DNA of 64,000 nucleotides from Arthrobacter sp. TMP15 (GCF_039529835.1 NZ_CP154262.1:310001-374000); one strand, 5' to 3'. Positions 24,650 through 33,564 are shown, numbered from the stretch's first letter. Numbers and translations: made by a program. The notes: generated from the sequence alone by a model not told the origin.

Positions 24650-26118
24650 GGCTGTGCAGCCGGATTGGGGTGCGTGGTGGCCCACTCGGAGAACTTTGCT
24701 TGCCAAGCGGCATTCATCGGGTACAGGCCCTCCACGCTGTTGCCTTCGGCGACCATTTGCGCGATGAACGTTTCCTCGTGTTCCTGGGCGATGGCGTCAT
24801 CGGCGACTTCTTGTGCCAACGACGGCGGGATCACCAGCACGCCGTCCGAGTCCCCGACAATGATGTCGCCGGGCTGGACCGTGGCGCCGCCGCAGGAGAT
24901 GGTCAGATCGGTGTCCCACGGAATGTGTTTGCGGCCCAAAACGGCGGGGTGTGCTCCGGTGAAGAACGTGGGCATCTCCAGTGCTGCCACGGCGTCAACG
25001 TCGCGGACGCCGCCGTCGGTAACGATGGCCACGGCTCCGTTGATCTGTGCACGCAGGGCCAGGATGTCCCCGACGGTGCCCGTGCCGGGCTCGCCCCGGG
25101 CTTCCATGACGAGCACGTCGCCGTCGTTCAAGGTGTTAATGATGCGCTTTTGGGCGTTGTAGCCGCCGCCGTGTGACTTGAACAAGTCCTCACGGTTGGG
25201 CACGTAACGCAGGGTGCGGGCCATGCCGGCGATGCGCAGTTCGGGGCGGGTGGACTTCAACCCGTCGATGCTGACGTTGTTCAGCCCGCGCTTGCGCAGC
25301 TGGGCGCTGAGGGTGGCGGTACCAACGCTTGTCAGCTTGCGCTTGAGTTCGGCGCTGAGGCCCTTCGGTGCCAAGCCGGATGCTTCGGGGGAACCCCAAG
25401 CGTCCACGCGGTCGGCATCGGTGGTCTTGGGGCCGTTGCCGAAGTCTGCCATCTCGATGGTGCCTTGGACGACGGTGGTGCTCAAGTGTCCCGTGGACAG
25501 CCCTGCCTCCGGGGCGTCCACCTTGACCTCAATCACGTCGCCAGGGCCAGCAACGGAGGATCCCGCCGGGGTGCCGGTGAGAATCACATCGCCGGGCTCC
25601 AGCGTCATGAGCTGGGACAGGTCCGCCACGATCTGGCTGAAGGAGAAGATCAATCCTGCGGTGGTGTCATCCTGGACAAGTTCGCCATTGACCCAGGTGC
25701 GCACGCGCAGGGCGGCCGGATTGAGCCCTGCTGCCGGAATGAGGCCCGGGCCGAACGGGGTGAACCCGTCTCCTGACTTGGAACGGACGTTGGAGCCCTT
25801 GTCCGCGTACTTGAGGTCGTAAACGCCAAGATCGTTGCTGGCCGTGATGTGGCTGACGTGGGACCAAGCGTCTTCGAGGCTGACGCGGCTTGCCGCCGTG
25901 CCGATGACGAGGGCGATTTCACCCTCGTAGGCGAGCAGTTCGCAGCCTGCCGGGCGCTCGATGTGCGAGCCGCTGAGGCTCAGCGACGAGGATGCCTTCA
26001 GGAAGTAGGACGGTTTGGCGGGGGTGCGCCCGCGCTGGTCGGCCCGCGACTGGTAGGCAAGGTGGACGGCGATGACCTTGCCGGCCTGCTTGAGCGTGTC
26101 TGCGGTGACTTGTTCCAC
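24646..26118 (-). CDS. hpaG: HpaG-like FAH domain fused to an RraA-like aldolase/decarboxylase domain
   Basis: The 490-residue protein joins two domains. Residues 1 to about 225 are a fumarylacetoacetate-hydrolase fold with the YEGEIALVIG metal segment, SNDLGVYDL and GDVILTGTPAG, as in HpaG, the OPET decarboxylase and isomerase of the pathway. Residues from about 255 to 465 are RraA-like (ATLSAQLRKRG, GDILALRAQINGAVAIVTDGGVRD), the fold of 4-hydroxy-4-methyl-2-oxoglutarate aldolase/oxaloacetate decarboxylase. A linker rich in G, D and P separates them. The GTG at 26118 is preceded by AGGAGAG. It is the first gene of the cluster. The RraA half may carry the decarboxylase step; that is inference. 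Confidence 0.85.
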   Translation of the reverse strand: MEQVTADTLKQAGKVIAVHLAYQSRADQRGRTPAKPSYFLKASSSLSLSGSHIERPAGCELLAYEGEIALVIGTAASRVSLEDAWSHVSHITASNDLGVYDLKYADKGSNVRSKSGDGFTPFGPGLIPAAGLNPAALRVRTWVNGELVQDDTTAGLIFSFSQIVADLSQLMTLEPGDVILTGTPAGSSVAGPGDVIEVKVDAPEAGLSTGHLSTTVVQGTIEMADFGNGPKTTDADRVDAWGSPEASGLAPKGLSAELKRKLTSVGTATLSAQLRKRGLNNVSIDGLKSTRPELRIAGMARTLRYVPNREDLFKSHGGGYNAQKRIINTLNDGDVLVMEARGEPGTGTVGDILALRAQINGAVAIVTDGGVRDVDAVAALEMPTFFTGAHPAVLGRKHIPWDTDLTISCGGATVQPGDIIVGDSDGVLVIPPSLAQEVADDAIAQEHEETFIAQMVAEGNSVEGLYPMNAAWQAKFSEWATTHPNPAAQP

Positions 26119-26177
26119 GAAACTCTCCTGGGATCTGTTGCGGGGACGATCTTTCCGGCCCGCATATCAAGTACGAA

Positions 26178-26189
26178 ATCGTATACGAT
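26178..26189. promoter_or_regulatory. Operator ATCGTATACGAT of the hpa operon
   Basis: A perfect 12-bp palindrome lies 60 bp upstream of the first hpa gene on the minus strand. It has the TnGTnnnACnA-like core common in FCD-type GntR operators. On the same strand a possible -35 (TTGACG, about 26213-26218) lies upstream, so bound protein would sit at or just after the -10. The operon's own GntR protein is the likely ligand. Confidence 0.65.
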
Positions 26190-26313
26190 CAGCGTAATCG
26201 TGTTATCCCGATCACGTCAAGGGGTGGTGGGAAACTATTTAGCCAAGAGTCTGCGTCGCAGGGCATGTTGCCCCTGGTTGGAATGGCAGCAGCGCTTGCG
26301 GCAGGTTGGGGGA

Positions 26314-27042
26314 CTACTGCAGTTGCGCTTCGATGGCCCATGCGCTGGCAGCCAACCGCGCACCAACAGTGGCCTGATTGCTGTCAGTTCCCAGAAAAAC
26401 CACGCAGATGGAGGCGGGCATGCCACCGGGAATATGGATGGGTGCGGCGATCGCGGAGACTCCCGGGAGCACTTCGTCATGGCTGGTGGCATACCCGGCC
26501 GTGCGGGCGGCGCGTGCTTCTGGCCGGTATGGCAGACCTGGTGCCAGACGCGCCCAGGCGTCCTCGCTGATGGCCGACTGAATAGCGATGCCTGGTGCAC
26601 CCGAGCTGAAGGAATGGCGCGTGCCAGGGCGCTGGGCCAACGTGGCGCCGGAGCGCCTAGGCTCCACAGTCAGCAGCGTGACGGAATCGCGGTGGTCCCA
26701 CACTGCTATGAAGGCCGTCATGGACAGTTCATTGGCCAGCTCCGTCAGTTCCGGAAGGGCAGCAGTTTGCAGGTCGCGGGAAACGCCGCGGGCAAGGGCG
26801 GCCAGTCCGGGGCCGGCCTGGACGCGGCCGGCATCATCCCGAGTGAGCAGTGCGTGATCTTCAAGCGTGCGCAGGATGCGGTAGGCGACGGAGCGGTGCA
26901 CACCCAAGGCGGCGGAGAGCTCGGCAATGGTCATGGGGGCGGGGGCTGCGGCCAGGATTTCCAGGGCACGGATGCCGCGGGACAGGGTTTGCGAATGGGC
27001 AGGTGCCTTCTCCGTGGAACCCTCAACTGCGTCTGTGCTCAC
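26314..27042 (-). CDS. IclR family transcriptional regulator
   Basis: This protein of about 242 residues has an N-terminal winged helix (SRGIRALEILA, MTIAELSAALGVHRSVAYRILRTLE) and a C-terminal IclR effector domain (RPGTRHSFSSGAPGIAIQS, GVSAIAAPIH). I chose the GTG at 27042 because AAGGAT precedes it; a GTG 21 bp upstream has no site. It reads in the same direction as the hpa operon and lies between it and the MHS transporter. IclR proteins often control aromatic catabolism, so it may act on either neighbour. The target is not shown by the sequence. Confidence 0.87.
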   Translation of the reverse strand: MSTDAVEGSTEKAPAHSQTLSRGIRALEILAAAPAPMTIAELSAALGVHRSVAYRILRTLEDHALLTRDDAGRVQAGPGLAALARGVSRDLQTAALPELTELANELSMTAFIAVWDHRDSVTLLTVEPRRSGATLAQRPGTRHSFSSGAPGIAIQSAISEDAWARLAPGLPYRPEARAARTAGYATSHDEVLPGVSAIAAPIHIPGGMPASICVVFLGTDSNQATVGARLAASAWAIEAQLQ

Positions 27043-27143
27043 GTCATCATCCTTTTCAGTCACCGCCGAAACAGCCGTTCCTTATTTGGGACGGAAGTTC
27101 AATTATAGAACTTCCTGCAAGGCGTCTTGAATCAGCAAAACGG

Positions 27144-27182
27144 ACGACGGCGGCACCTACGCAAGGTGGGTGCCGCCGTCGT
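27144..27182. terminator. Terminator after the MHS transporter gene
   Basis: ACGACGGCGGCACC at 27144-27157 is the exact reverse complement of 27169-27182. On the minus strand the 14-bp stem is followed by CCGTTTTG, a short T run. It lies 39 bp after the transporter stop. The 16 bases GTGCCGCCGTCGTTCT are shared with the terminator of rnj. Confidence 0.8.
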
Positions 27183-27220
27183 TCTGCTTTCACGGGAGAG
27201 TGTTTCGCTCTCGAGGGGAG

Positions 27221-28612
27221 TCAGGCCTGCGTGCTGGCTGCGTCCACTGCCGGCTGGCGCTTGTCGAAGATGGTGGCGCCGACTTCCTGCTCCGCCTGGT
27301 TGGTGATGCTCAGGTTGATCCCGGGACGGTCCTTGAGCATGATCACCGCAGCCAGGCCAAGAAGCGTCATCAGCAGCAGGTAGGCGGAGATGGCCAGGCT
27401 GGTGCCGGTGGCTTGCAGAAGCGCTTGGGCGATCATGGGGGCAAAGGCGCCGCCAATAATGGCCCCGATCGCGTAGGAGATTGAAACGCCGGAGAAGCGC
27501 ACAGATGCCGGGAAGATCTCGCTGTACCAGGCTGCTTGCGGGCCGTAGGTCAGGCCCAGACCGAACGTGAACAGGAACAAAGCAAGGAACAACGCCCAGA
27601 GTTCACCAGTATTGATGAGCAGGAACAGCGGGAAGACAGTTAGTGCCTGGGCTGTGAAGCCGATCAGGTAGGTGTTTTTGCGCCCTATCTTGTCAGCCAT
27701 GCCGCCGGCCAGTGCGGTGAAGATGAGCCAAGTGGCCGCCGCGAAGGTCATGGCGAGCAGCACGGGTGTCTTCTCCAGTCCCACGTTGCCGTCCGGGTTT
27801 GTGGCGTAACTGGGAATGAAACCACCGGTCGCCATGTAGCCGGAGGCGTTGTTGCCGGCGAAGATCAGTGCTGCCAAGATCACCAGGCGCCAGTGCTTGC
27901 GGAAGAGTTCCACGATGGGCACCTTGGGCTGCTGCTTCTTTTCGGCGATTTCCAGGAACACCGGGCTTTCCTCCACTGCGCGGCGCACAAAGTAGCCCAC
28001 TCCGATCAGCACAACACTGAGTAGGAACGGCACGCGCCAACCCCACTGAATGAAGGCGTCGCCCGGGGCAATCACGCCGGTCATCAAGGCCATGACACCT
28101 GAAGCCATGAGCAGACCCAGCGGTACGCCGAGCTGAGGGAAGGAACCTGCCCGCCCGCGCTTGTCGCTAGGGGCGTGCTCGACGGCCATCAAAACTGCGC
28201 CTCCCCATTCCCCGCCAGCGGAGACGCCCTGCAGGATGCGAAGGATCAGCAGCAGTATGGGTGCCAGCACGCCAGCCGTCGCATAGGTGGGCAGCAGACC
28301 GATCAGCGTGGTGCAACCGCCCATCAGCAGCAGCGTCAGCACCAGCATGGCCCGGCGGCCAATCCTGTCGCCATAGTGGCCTGCCAGGAAGGCGCCGAGT
28401 GGGCGGAACAAGAAGCTGATTCCTACCGAGGCGAAGGAGAGCAGCAGGCCGATCTGGGGTCCGGCGGGCTCGAAGAATAGGTGCGCAAACACCAGGCCGG
28501 CGGCTGTGGCGTAGATAAAGTAGTCGTACCACTCGACGGTGGTGCCGATAAGGGTAGCCATAGCCACGCGACGCTGCGTGCGTCGCGTGTCAACGACGGA
28601 AGGGATGCTCAT
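27221..28612 (-). CDS. MFS transporter, metabolite:H+ symporter (MHS) family
   Basis: This 463-residue protein has 12 predicted membrane helices and the MHS signatures GTTVEWYDYFIYATAAGLVF (helix 1), RPLGAFLAGHYGDRIGRRAML (loop 2-3) and SAGGEWGGAVLMAVEHAP. MHS proteins import organic acids such as shikimate, 2-oxoglutarate or aromatic acids by proton symport. Beside the hpa cluster it is a candidate for uptake of 4-hydroxyphenylacetate or a related acid, which is inference. The ATG at 28612 has AAGGAC upstream. It is divergent from a LysR gene. Confidence 0.9.
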   Translation of the reverse strand: MSIPSVVDTRRTQRRVAMATLIGTTVEWYDYFIYATAAGLVFAHLFFEPAGPQIGLLLSFASVGISFLFRPLGAFLAGHYGDRIGRRAMLVLTLLLMGGCTTLIGLLPTYATAGVLAPILLLILRILQGVSAGGEWGGAVLMAVEHAPSDKRGRAGSFPQLGVPLGLLMASGVMALMTGVIAPGDAFIQWGWRVPFLLSVVLIGVGYFVRRAVEESPVFLEIAEKKQQPKVPIVELFRKHWRLVILAALIFAGNNASGYMATGGFIPSYATNPDGNVGLEKTPVLLAMTFAAATWLIFTALAGGMADKIGRKNTYLIGFTAQALTVFPLFLLINTGELWALFLALFLFTFGLGLTYGPQAAWYSEIFPASVRFSGVSISYAIGAIIGGAFAPMIAQALLQATGTSLAISAYLLLMTLLGLAAVIMLKDRPGINLSITNQAEQEVGATIFDKRQPAVDAASTQA

Positions 28613-28765
28613 GGGTTCGTGTCCTTGACTTTGCTCCGGGGGAACTGTTCGACCCTGGCTGAGGCAGTGATGCGGCAACGTGGCGGAATCAGTCTGGATG
28701 TAACTAGTGTCACACTTCTTCAACAATGAGTAAACTTATAAAAATAGCAATACATATTCGGTTTT
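28613..28765. promoter_or_regulatory. Divergent MHS-lysR control region
   Basis: This 153-bp, locally AT-rich gap separates the transporter and LysR genes and must hold both promoters. The stretch TAAACTTATAAAAATAGC near 28732-28749 is the most AT-rich part and is the likely core for one or both. I found no clear T-N11-A palindrome that I would assert as the LysR site. Confidence 0.4.
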
Positions 28766-29716
28766 ATGAAAGAAGTTGCTTTGGTTAAGTTCACTTTCCG
28801 CCAGTTGGAGCTATTTGTGGCCCTCTCAGACTTCCCTACACTGAGCGAGGCGGCAGTGTCCCTGCACTTCTCGGAATCAGCACTTTCCCAGGCCATCACA
28901 CGGTTGGAAAGCTCCGTGGGTGAGCAATTGTGCATCCGCCGCAAGTCCCGCGGGCTGCAACTGACTCCGGCAGGGGAGCACTTTGCGGTTCGGGCAAGGG
29001 GATTGCTGAAGGACGCAGGGGATCTGTTGGTGGAGATGAGCGGAGAAACAGGTGAACTTAAGGGACCGGTGAAATTGGGCTGCTTTGCCAGTTTTGCCGC
29101 TAGCGTACTGCCAGCCATCCTGGATGGTTTTCCCAAGCTCCATCCAGGGGTCACGGTGGAGGTGGTGGTGGGCACACACGACGAGTTGCTGCCGGCGCTG
29201 GAGAGCGGCCGGCTGGACCTAGCCATTGTCTACGACATGGAGCTGCCACCTGGTTTTCAGCGGCGGATCATCTATGAGACCGAGCTGCAGGCGGTGCTGC
29301 CAATGGACCATCCGCTGGCAGGGCAAGGATCCGTGGACTTGGCTGAACTGGTAGCGGAGCCCCTGATCATGTACGACTCCAGCCCCAGCACAGCGAATAC
29401 TCACCGGGCCTTCGCGGAGCGTGGGCTGCGGCCCACCATCGTGGCGCATATGCCGCAGGTCATCCTGGTTCAGGCGCTGGTGGCCCGTGGCCTGGGATAT
29501 TCACTGCTGATGTCGCGACCAAACTGCGCCCCGGTCAGCTTGGAAGGGCTCCCCATGGCTATCCGCCCCTTGTCACCGCCGTGCAGCCAGACGAGCATGG
29601 CGGGCATTTGGCCAGAAGACTTCCGACTGAGCCCCAGGGCAAAGGCCCTGCTCGATTTCGCCATTGAAACGTTCGGAGCAGCGGGGCCGATTGCCGCCCA
29701 GACTCCAACAGGCTGA
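28766..29716 (+). CDS. LysR family transcriptional regulator
   Basis: This 316-residue protein has the LysR winged helix at residues 8-66 (FTFRQLELFVALSDFPTLSE, AAVSLHFSESALSQAITRLE) and a periplasmic-binding-protein-like effector domain after about residue 95. The divergent arrangement with the MHS transporter is typical of a LysR regulator and its target. The ligand is unknown; a transported aromatic or organic acid is plausible. The start is the ATG at 28766; a second possible start lies seven codons downstream. Confidence 0.92.
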   Translation: MKEVALVKFTFRQLELFVALSDFPTLSEAAVSLHFSESALSQAITRLESSVGEQLCIRRKSRGLQLTPAGEHFAVRARGLLKDAGDLLVEMSGETGELKGPVKLGCFASFAASVLPAILDGFPKLHPGVTVEVVVGTHDELLPALESGRLDLAIVYDMELPPGFQRRIIYETELQAVLPMDHPLAGQGSVDLAELVAEPLIMYDSSPSTANTHRAFAERGLRPTIVAHMPQVILVQALVARGLGYSLLMSRPNCAPVSLEGLPMAIRPLSPPCSQTSMAGIWPEDFRLSPRAKALLDFAIETFGAAGPIAAQTPTG

Positions 29717-29754
29717 CGGTGCTAGGCTCCAGTCAGAAAAGGGTTGGAGGGGCA

Positions 29755-30249
29755 ATGCGGATGCTGCGGATGACCGACTGGTGGGACAAGTTCTTTGCCA
29801 TTGGCATTATCCTCAAAGGCCTTGACGGCGTCCTTGAACTTCTAGGTGGCTCTCTCCTACTGTTCGCTGCACCAGCGACAATCCATGACATTGCCGTCCT
29901 TATTACCCAGCCTGAACTATCCGAGGACCCCAACGATTTTCTGTCCAACCACATCCTGCGCGGAGCCTTAGGGCTCAGCGACCATGTGGTCCTATTTACC
30001 GCACTTTACTTGCTGGCCCATGGCCTCGTGAAGGTGGTACTCGTGCTGGCACTGCTGATGAACAAGCTGTGGGCGTACCCCTGGATGATCGCAGTTCTGG
30101 TGGTCTTCATCCTTTACCAGCTCTACCAATTGACGCTGACGCCGTCGGCGGGGCTGGTTGCGCTGACAGTGTTCGATATCCTGATCGTTGTGCTGACAGG
30201 CCATGAATACGGACGGCACCGACGACGAAAGCTGGAGGGACAGACGTGA
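29755..30249 (+). CDS. DUF2127 membrane protein
   Basis: This protein of about 164 residues has four predicted membrane helices (near residues 12-38, 75-100, 110-125 and 130-150) and the DUF2127 pattern: a KGLDGVLELLGG N-terminal helix, a SNHILRGALGLSDH loop and LLAHGLVKVVLVLALL. The function of the family is unknown. GGAGG lies just before the ATG at 29755; two more ATGs follow within seven codons. Its stop overlaps the GTG of the next gene by four bases, so the pair is an operon. Confidence 0.82.
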   Translation: MRMLRMTDWWDKFFAIGIILKGLDGVLELLGGSLLLFAAPATIHDIAVLITQPELSEDPNDFLSNHILRGALGLSDHVVLFTALYLLAHGLVKVVLVLALLMNKLWAYPWMIAVLVVFILYQLYQLTLTPSAGLVALTVFDILIVVLTGHEYGRHRRRKLEGQT

Positions 30250-31172
30250 AAATTCTTGTTGTGGGAGCCGGTGCCACAGGCGGGTACTTTGGTGCCTGTC
30301 TTGCCCGGGCAGGGCGTGACGTGAGTTTTTTGGTGCGCGAAAAACGGGCCGAATTTTTACAAGCACGTGGACTGCGTATTGCTGACACGGGGCACGTGAG
30401 CCGGATCGAACCCAAACTCCTCACGGCGCAGACGCTGGATAAGACCTTCGACGTCGTCATTCTTACTGTCAAGGCGACGGGACTAAAGCAGGCCATTGCC
30501 GATATGGCCCCCGCAGTGGGAGCCCAGACGCTCATTATTCCTTTTCTGAACGGAATGGCGCACATGGATGCCCTCGGGGCAGCCTTTGGTACCGGAAAAG
30601 TGCTTGGCTCGGTCATTCACCTGGTCTCCACCATCAATAGCGATGGGGATATAGAAATCCTGAACCCACTGGCCCGGTGGACTGTTGGTGAGCAACGTGG
30701 AGAATTTACCTCCCGTATTCAGGCAGTTCTAGCCGAGATCTCTGTGTCTGGGTATGACTTACTAGCAGTGCCCAACGGCTTGAGTGCCATGTGGCACAAA
30801 TGGGCCTTCATCACCGCAGCAGGCGTTGTGACGTGCTTGATGCGTGGGTCCGTGGGTGACATCGCCGCGGTTCAGGGCGGGGACGTATTCGTGGCCTCTG
30901 TCCTGGCGGAGGTTGCCGGCGTGTCCGCCGCCGCCGGATTCCCTGTGCCGGAAGAGGAGAACGCGAACTCATTAGCTTTCCTGACCCAGCCCGGCTCCAC
31001 ATTCACATCCTCGCTTTACCGCGACGTTACAGCAGGGCTGGCCCATGAAGGCGAACACATCATCGGTGACTTTGCCCGCAGAGCAGCCACCTACGAGGTA
31101 GCCACACCGCTGCTTGACCTAGCGCTAATGCAGCTGCGCGTTCACGATATAGCAGTGCTCCGCAAGGGCTGA
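30246..31172 (+). CDS. 2-dehydropantoate 2-reductase family oxidoreductase
   Basis: This 308-residue protein has the N-terminal NADP-binding motif ILVVGAGATGGYFGACLARAG (GxGxxG) and the ApbA/PanE C-terminal helical domain with the catalytic lysine in SAMWHKWAFITA. PanE reduces ketopantoate to pantoate in pantothenate synthesis. The family also has many members with other substrates, so PanE is not certain. The GTG start overlaps the upstream DUF2127 stop by four bases. Confidence 0.88.
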   Translation: MKILVVGAGATGGYFGACLARAGRDVSFLVREKRAEFLQARGLRIADTGHVSRIEPKLLTAQTLDKTFDVVILTVKATGLKQAIADMAPAVGAQTLIIPFLNGMAHMDALGAAFGTGKVLGSVIHLVSTINSDGDIEILNPLARWTVGEQRGEFTSRIQAVLAEISVSGYDLLAVPNGLSAMWHKWAFITAAGVVTCLMRGSVGDIAAVQGGDVFVASVLAEVAGVSAAAGFPVPEEENANSLAFLTQPGSTFTSSLYRDVTAGLAHEGEHIIGDFARRAATYEVATPLLDLALMQLRVHDIAVLRKG

Positions 31173-31183
31173 GCAGCTAACAA

Positions 31184-32491
31184 CTATCGGGTGTGGGTAA
31201 GCAGTGTTGCCACATTGGTGTCAGCCCCTGGTCCAACCGCCTTGATATTGAAATCAGCATGGAGGACTTCAACCAGATCCGGCCGAAAAGCAGGCGGAAC
31301 GCTGAGGTGCTCGCCAACTGTAACGAGGCCCTCGGCAGCCCAGCTTGCAACGTTTTTGGCCAAAATGAAAACCTCAGGATCGGCGGTGTCAGGGGCTTCT
31401 AGGGCAGCGGCAAGGAACGCAGATTCAGGCTGTGAAACGGACGCACACCGGGTAAGGAATGATGACATATCGATGTTCCAAGGCTCGTAGTAGCCGGGCT
31501 CGGAGCCGGTCAGAGTTGAAATGAAAATGAAGCGGCTCAGCGCATCCCGGAACTCCTCAACCATGGGTTCAGGGGTGGCTACACATTCCTTGGCGCGGGG
31601 GGAGAGTTTCACGCGCGCGGACTTGAACTGAATCAATCCGGAGCTGCTAAGCAGATGCCAATACAGTTTGAGCCTATTGATGGTCTCTGCCTCAAGTTCG
31701 CCCTCTGACGCGGAGGAATGGAAGGCCGCCTCGAGAGTGCTGGCACCTGTGTGAACCAATGTTGCAGCAGCTTCTGCATGGTCCTTTTTTTGCAGTGAAC
31801 CCTTGCCGGTGACTGCTCTACCATCCCCAACCCAAATGAGCAGGCACACCATGTTCTGCCACAGTGGCGAATCCGCCACTGCCGCGCGCAGGAGTTCGGC
31901 GCTCAGCTCAGGAATATAAACGTCAAGGAACTCGCTAGCGGCCGGATCAAAGTCACTGTGGTCGGAGTCGGAGTCGGAGCCGGTTCCAGTGACGTCGTGG
32001 TTGGGCGCCAGAGCGTCCAGTTTCAGCTGCGCGTCAGGGTTCCAACCGGGCCAATCGGGTTGCTTGAGCACTTCCTGGAGCGCTGAAACATCCTGTAATG
32101 TCCCAGTCCAGAGCGAGGCTGCCAGTAAATAATCAACATAGTCACGGACACCGCTGCGCACCGCAAAGGTTGCCTGCGGATTGACATCGGCGGAGACTTC
32201 CAGGACTTCCTGTACTGCCTCCGGAACAAGAGCCATTGCATTGGTCGCTGGCTCAAGCAGACGGTACATGTCGAAAAAGTCGTCAAGAATCATCAAGGCG
32301 ATGTCTACGCTCTCTTCACTGCGCCCTTGGGCTTCAAGCCATAAAACGAACCCCGGGGACAGAGCCTCCATAGCCCGATCCAGCCGTACGTCAGCTAGGG
32401 AAAGAACGTTTGCGCGTTCAGCAGCGTCAGCGGCAGCTTTGACAGGATTACCGAAACGGGACTTCTTGGTGATAGTTGGCTTCTTGGCCAC
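31184..32491 (-). CDS. Conserved hypothetical protein, 435 residues
   Basis: I do not recognise a domain. The protein is soluble and mainly helical by composition, with a basic start (VAKKPTITKKSRFGNPVKAA), an acidic low-complexity stretch GSDSDSDHSDFD near residue 190, and a helical C-terminal half that ends DFNIKAVGPGADTNVATLL. The arrangement could be a plasmid- or SEC-C-like accessory protein but nothing decides it. The GTG at 32491 is chosen for AAGGAA before it. It is convergent with the reductase gene, 11 bp from its stop. Confidence 0.7.
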   Translation of the reverse strand: MAKKPTITKKSRFGNPVKAAADAAERANVLSLADVRLDRAMEALSPGFVLWLEAQGRSEESVDIALMILDDFFDMYRLLEPATNAMALVPEAVQEVLEVSADVNPQATFAVRSGVRDYVDYLLAASLWTGTLQDVSALQEVLKQPDWPGWNPDAQLKLDALAPNHDVTGTGSDSDSDHSDFDPAASEFLDVYIPELSAELLRAAVADSPLWQNMVCLLIWVGDGRAVTGKGSLQKKDHAEAAATLVHTGASTLEAAFHSSASEGELEAETINRLKLYWHLLSSSGLIQFKSARVKLSPRAKECVATPEPMVEEFRDALSRFIFISTLTGSEPGYYEPWNIDMSSFLTRCASVSQPESAFLAAALEAPDTADPEVFILAKNVASWAAEGLVTVGEHLSVPPAFRPDLVEVLHADFNIKAVGPGADTNVATLLTHTR

Positions 32492-32561
32492 AGGATTCCT
32501 TGCAGTGAGCGGGGCGGGATCCTCTAACCGTAGCCGCACCGAGCCTTTCTCACTTCACTGC

Positions 32562-32596
32562 GTGGACGCTCCTTGAACCGTGGAGGGAGCGTCCAC
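32562..32596. repeat. Inverted repeat between the MDR and hypothetical genes
   Basis: GTGGACGCTCC at 32562-32572 and GGAGCGTCCAC at 32586-32596 are exact 11-bp arms with a 13-base loop. The hairpin follows the minus-strand oxidoreductase stop by about 30 bp and precedes the hypothetical gene. There is no T run right after it on the minus strand, so termination is possible but weak. Confidence 0.6.
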
Positions 32597-32625
32597 CGCG
32601 TAGACAAAAAATGCAGCGAAATCTA

Positions 32626-33564
32626 TTAGTTAGTGAACTCTGTCAGAACAATTTTGCCGGCGCCGTGGCCGGACATACTTGATTCGAAGGCCTTGGCGGC
32701 TTCCTGCATGGGAAAAGTCTGTGCCACATCCACGCTGAGCTTCCCGTCCTGGACCAGCTGGCTGAGGCGTTTCAATTCCTGGGCATCAGGGCGAACCCAA
32801 ATGTACTCGCCGCCGTGCTCAAGAACTGACCAGTCGGCAATGGAGGCGTGCTTACCGCCATGCTTGAGCAACGCAAGGGTGTCGGCAAGAACGCCGCCGT
32901 TGAAATCTGCCACGGCATTGACTCCGTCAGGAACCAGCGCGCGGACACGATCCGCCAGACCGTCCCCGTACTGAACAGGTTCGGCCCCCAACACGCGCAG
33001 ACGCTCATGGTTTTTGGCAGATGCAGTGGCGATGACCCGCACACCTGCCAAGCTTGCCAGCTGTATCGCGGTGCGGCCCACGCTTCCCGAGCCGTTGTGG
33101 ATCAGTAACGTCTGACCAGTTTCCAGGCCCAAAACATCGAGAGTGCGCTGGGCAGTCAGACCTGTGAGAGGCAGTGCCGCTGCCTGTTCCCAAGAAAGTG
33201 ATGCAGGCTTGTGCGCCACCATCACTGCCGGCAGGGCAACAAACTCCGCGAAGGTGCCGCCCTGGACCGTGTCGCGGCGGCCATTTGAATAAACTTCCTC
33301 ACCTACGTGAAACTCCGGAGTATCAAAGCCAACGGCCTCCACCACTCCGGCAACATCCCAGCCCGCCGTTACAGGGAACGTAACGTCCATCATGGCCTCG
33401 AGTCCGCCAGACATGACCTTCCAATCCACAGGATTCACCCCTGCGGCCTTGACCCGGATCAACACAGAGCCAGGGGAGACCTTGGGTGTGGGCTGTTCAG
33501 TTTGCTCCAAAACCTCGATGCCACCGTATTGGGCGTAGGTCATAGCTTTCATTGATGAACTCAT
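32626..33564 (-). CDS. MDR-superfamily NADPH:quinone reductase-like oxidoreductase
   Basis: This 312-residue zinc-independent medium-chain dehydrogenase has the GroES-like domain (VLIRVKAAGVNPVDWKV, FPVTAGWDVAGVV) and a Rossmann domain with the NADPH motif HNGSGSVGRTAIQLA near residue 155. It lacks the zinc-binding cysteine set. Such enzymes reduce quinones or enones; the substrate is unknown. The ATG at 33564 has AAAGGAA upstream. The 121-bp gap before it contains a direct repeat TTCTCAGGGCA near 33630 and 33645 that could be a regulator site. Confidence 0.9.
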   Translation of the reverse strand: MSSSMKAMTYAQYGGIEVLEQTEQPTPKVSPGSVLIRVKAAGVNPVDWKVMSGGLEAMMDVTFPVTAGWDVAGVVEAVGFDTPEFHVGEEVYSNGRRDTVQGGTFAEFVALPAVMVAHKPASLSWEQAAALPLTGLTAQRTLDVLGLETGQTLLIHNGSGSVGRTAIQLASLAGVRVIATASAKNHERLRVLGAEPVQYGDGLADRVRALVPDGVNAVADFNGGVLADTLALLKHGGKHASIADWSVLEHGGEYIWVRPDAQELKRLSQLVQDGKLSVDVAQTFPMQEAAKAFESSMSGHGAGKIVLTEFTN

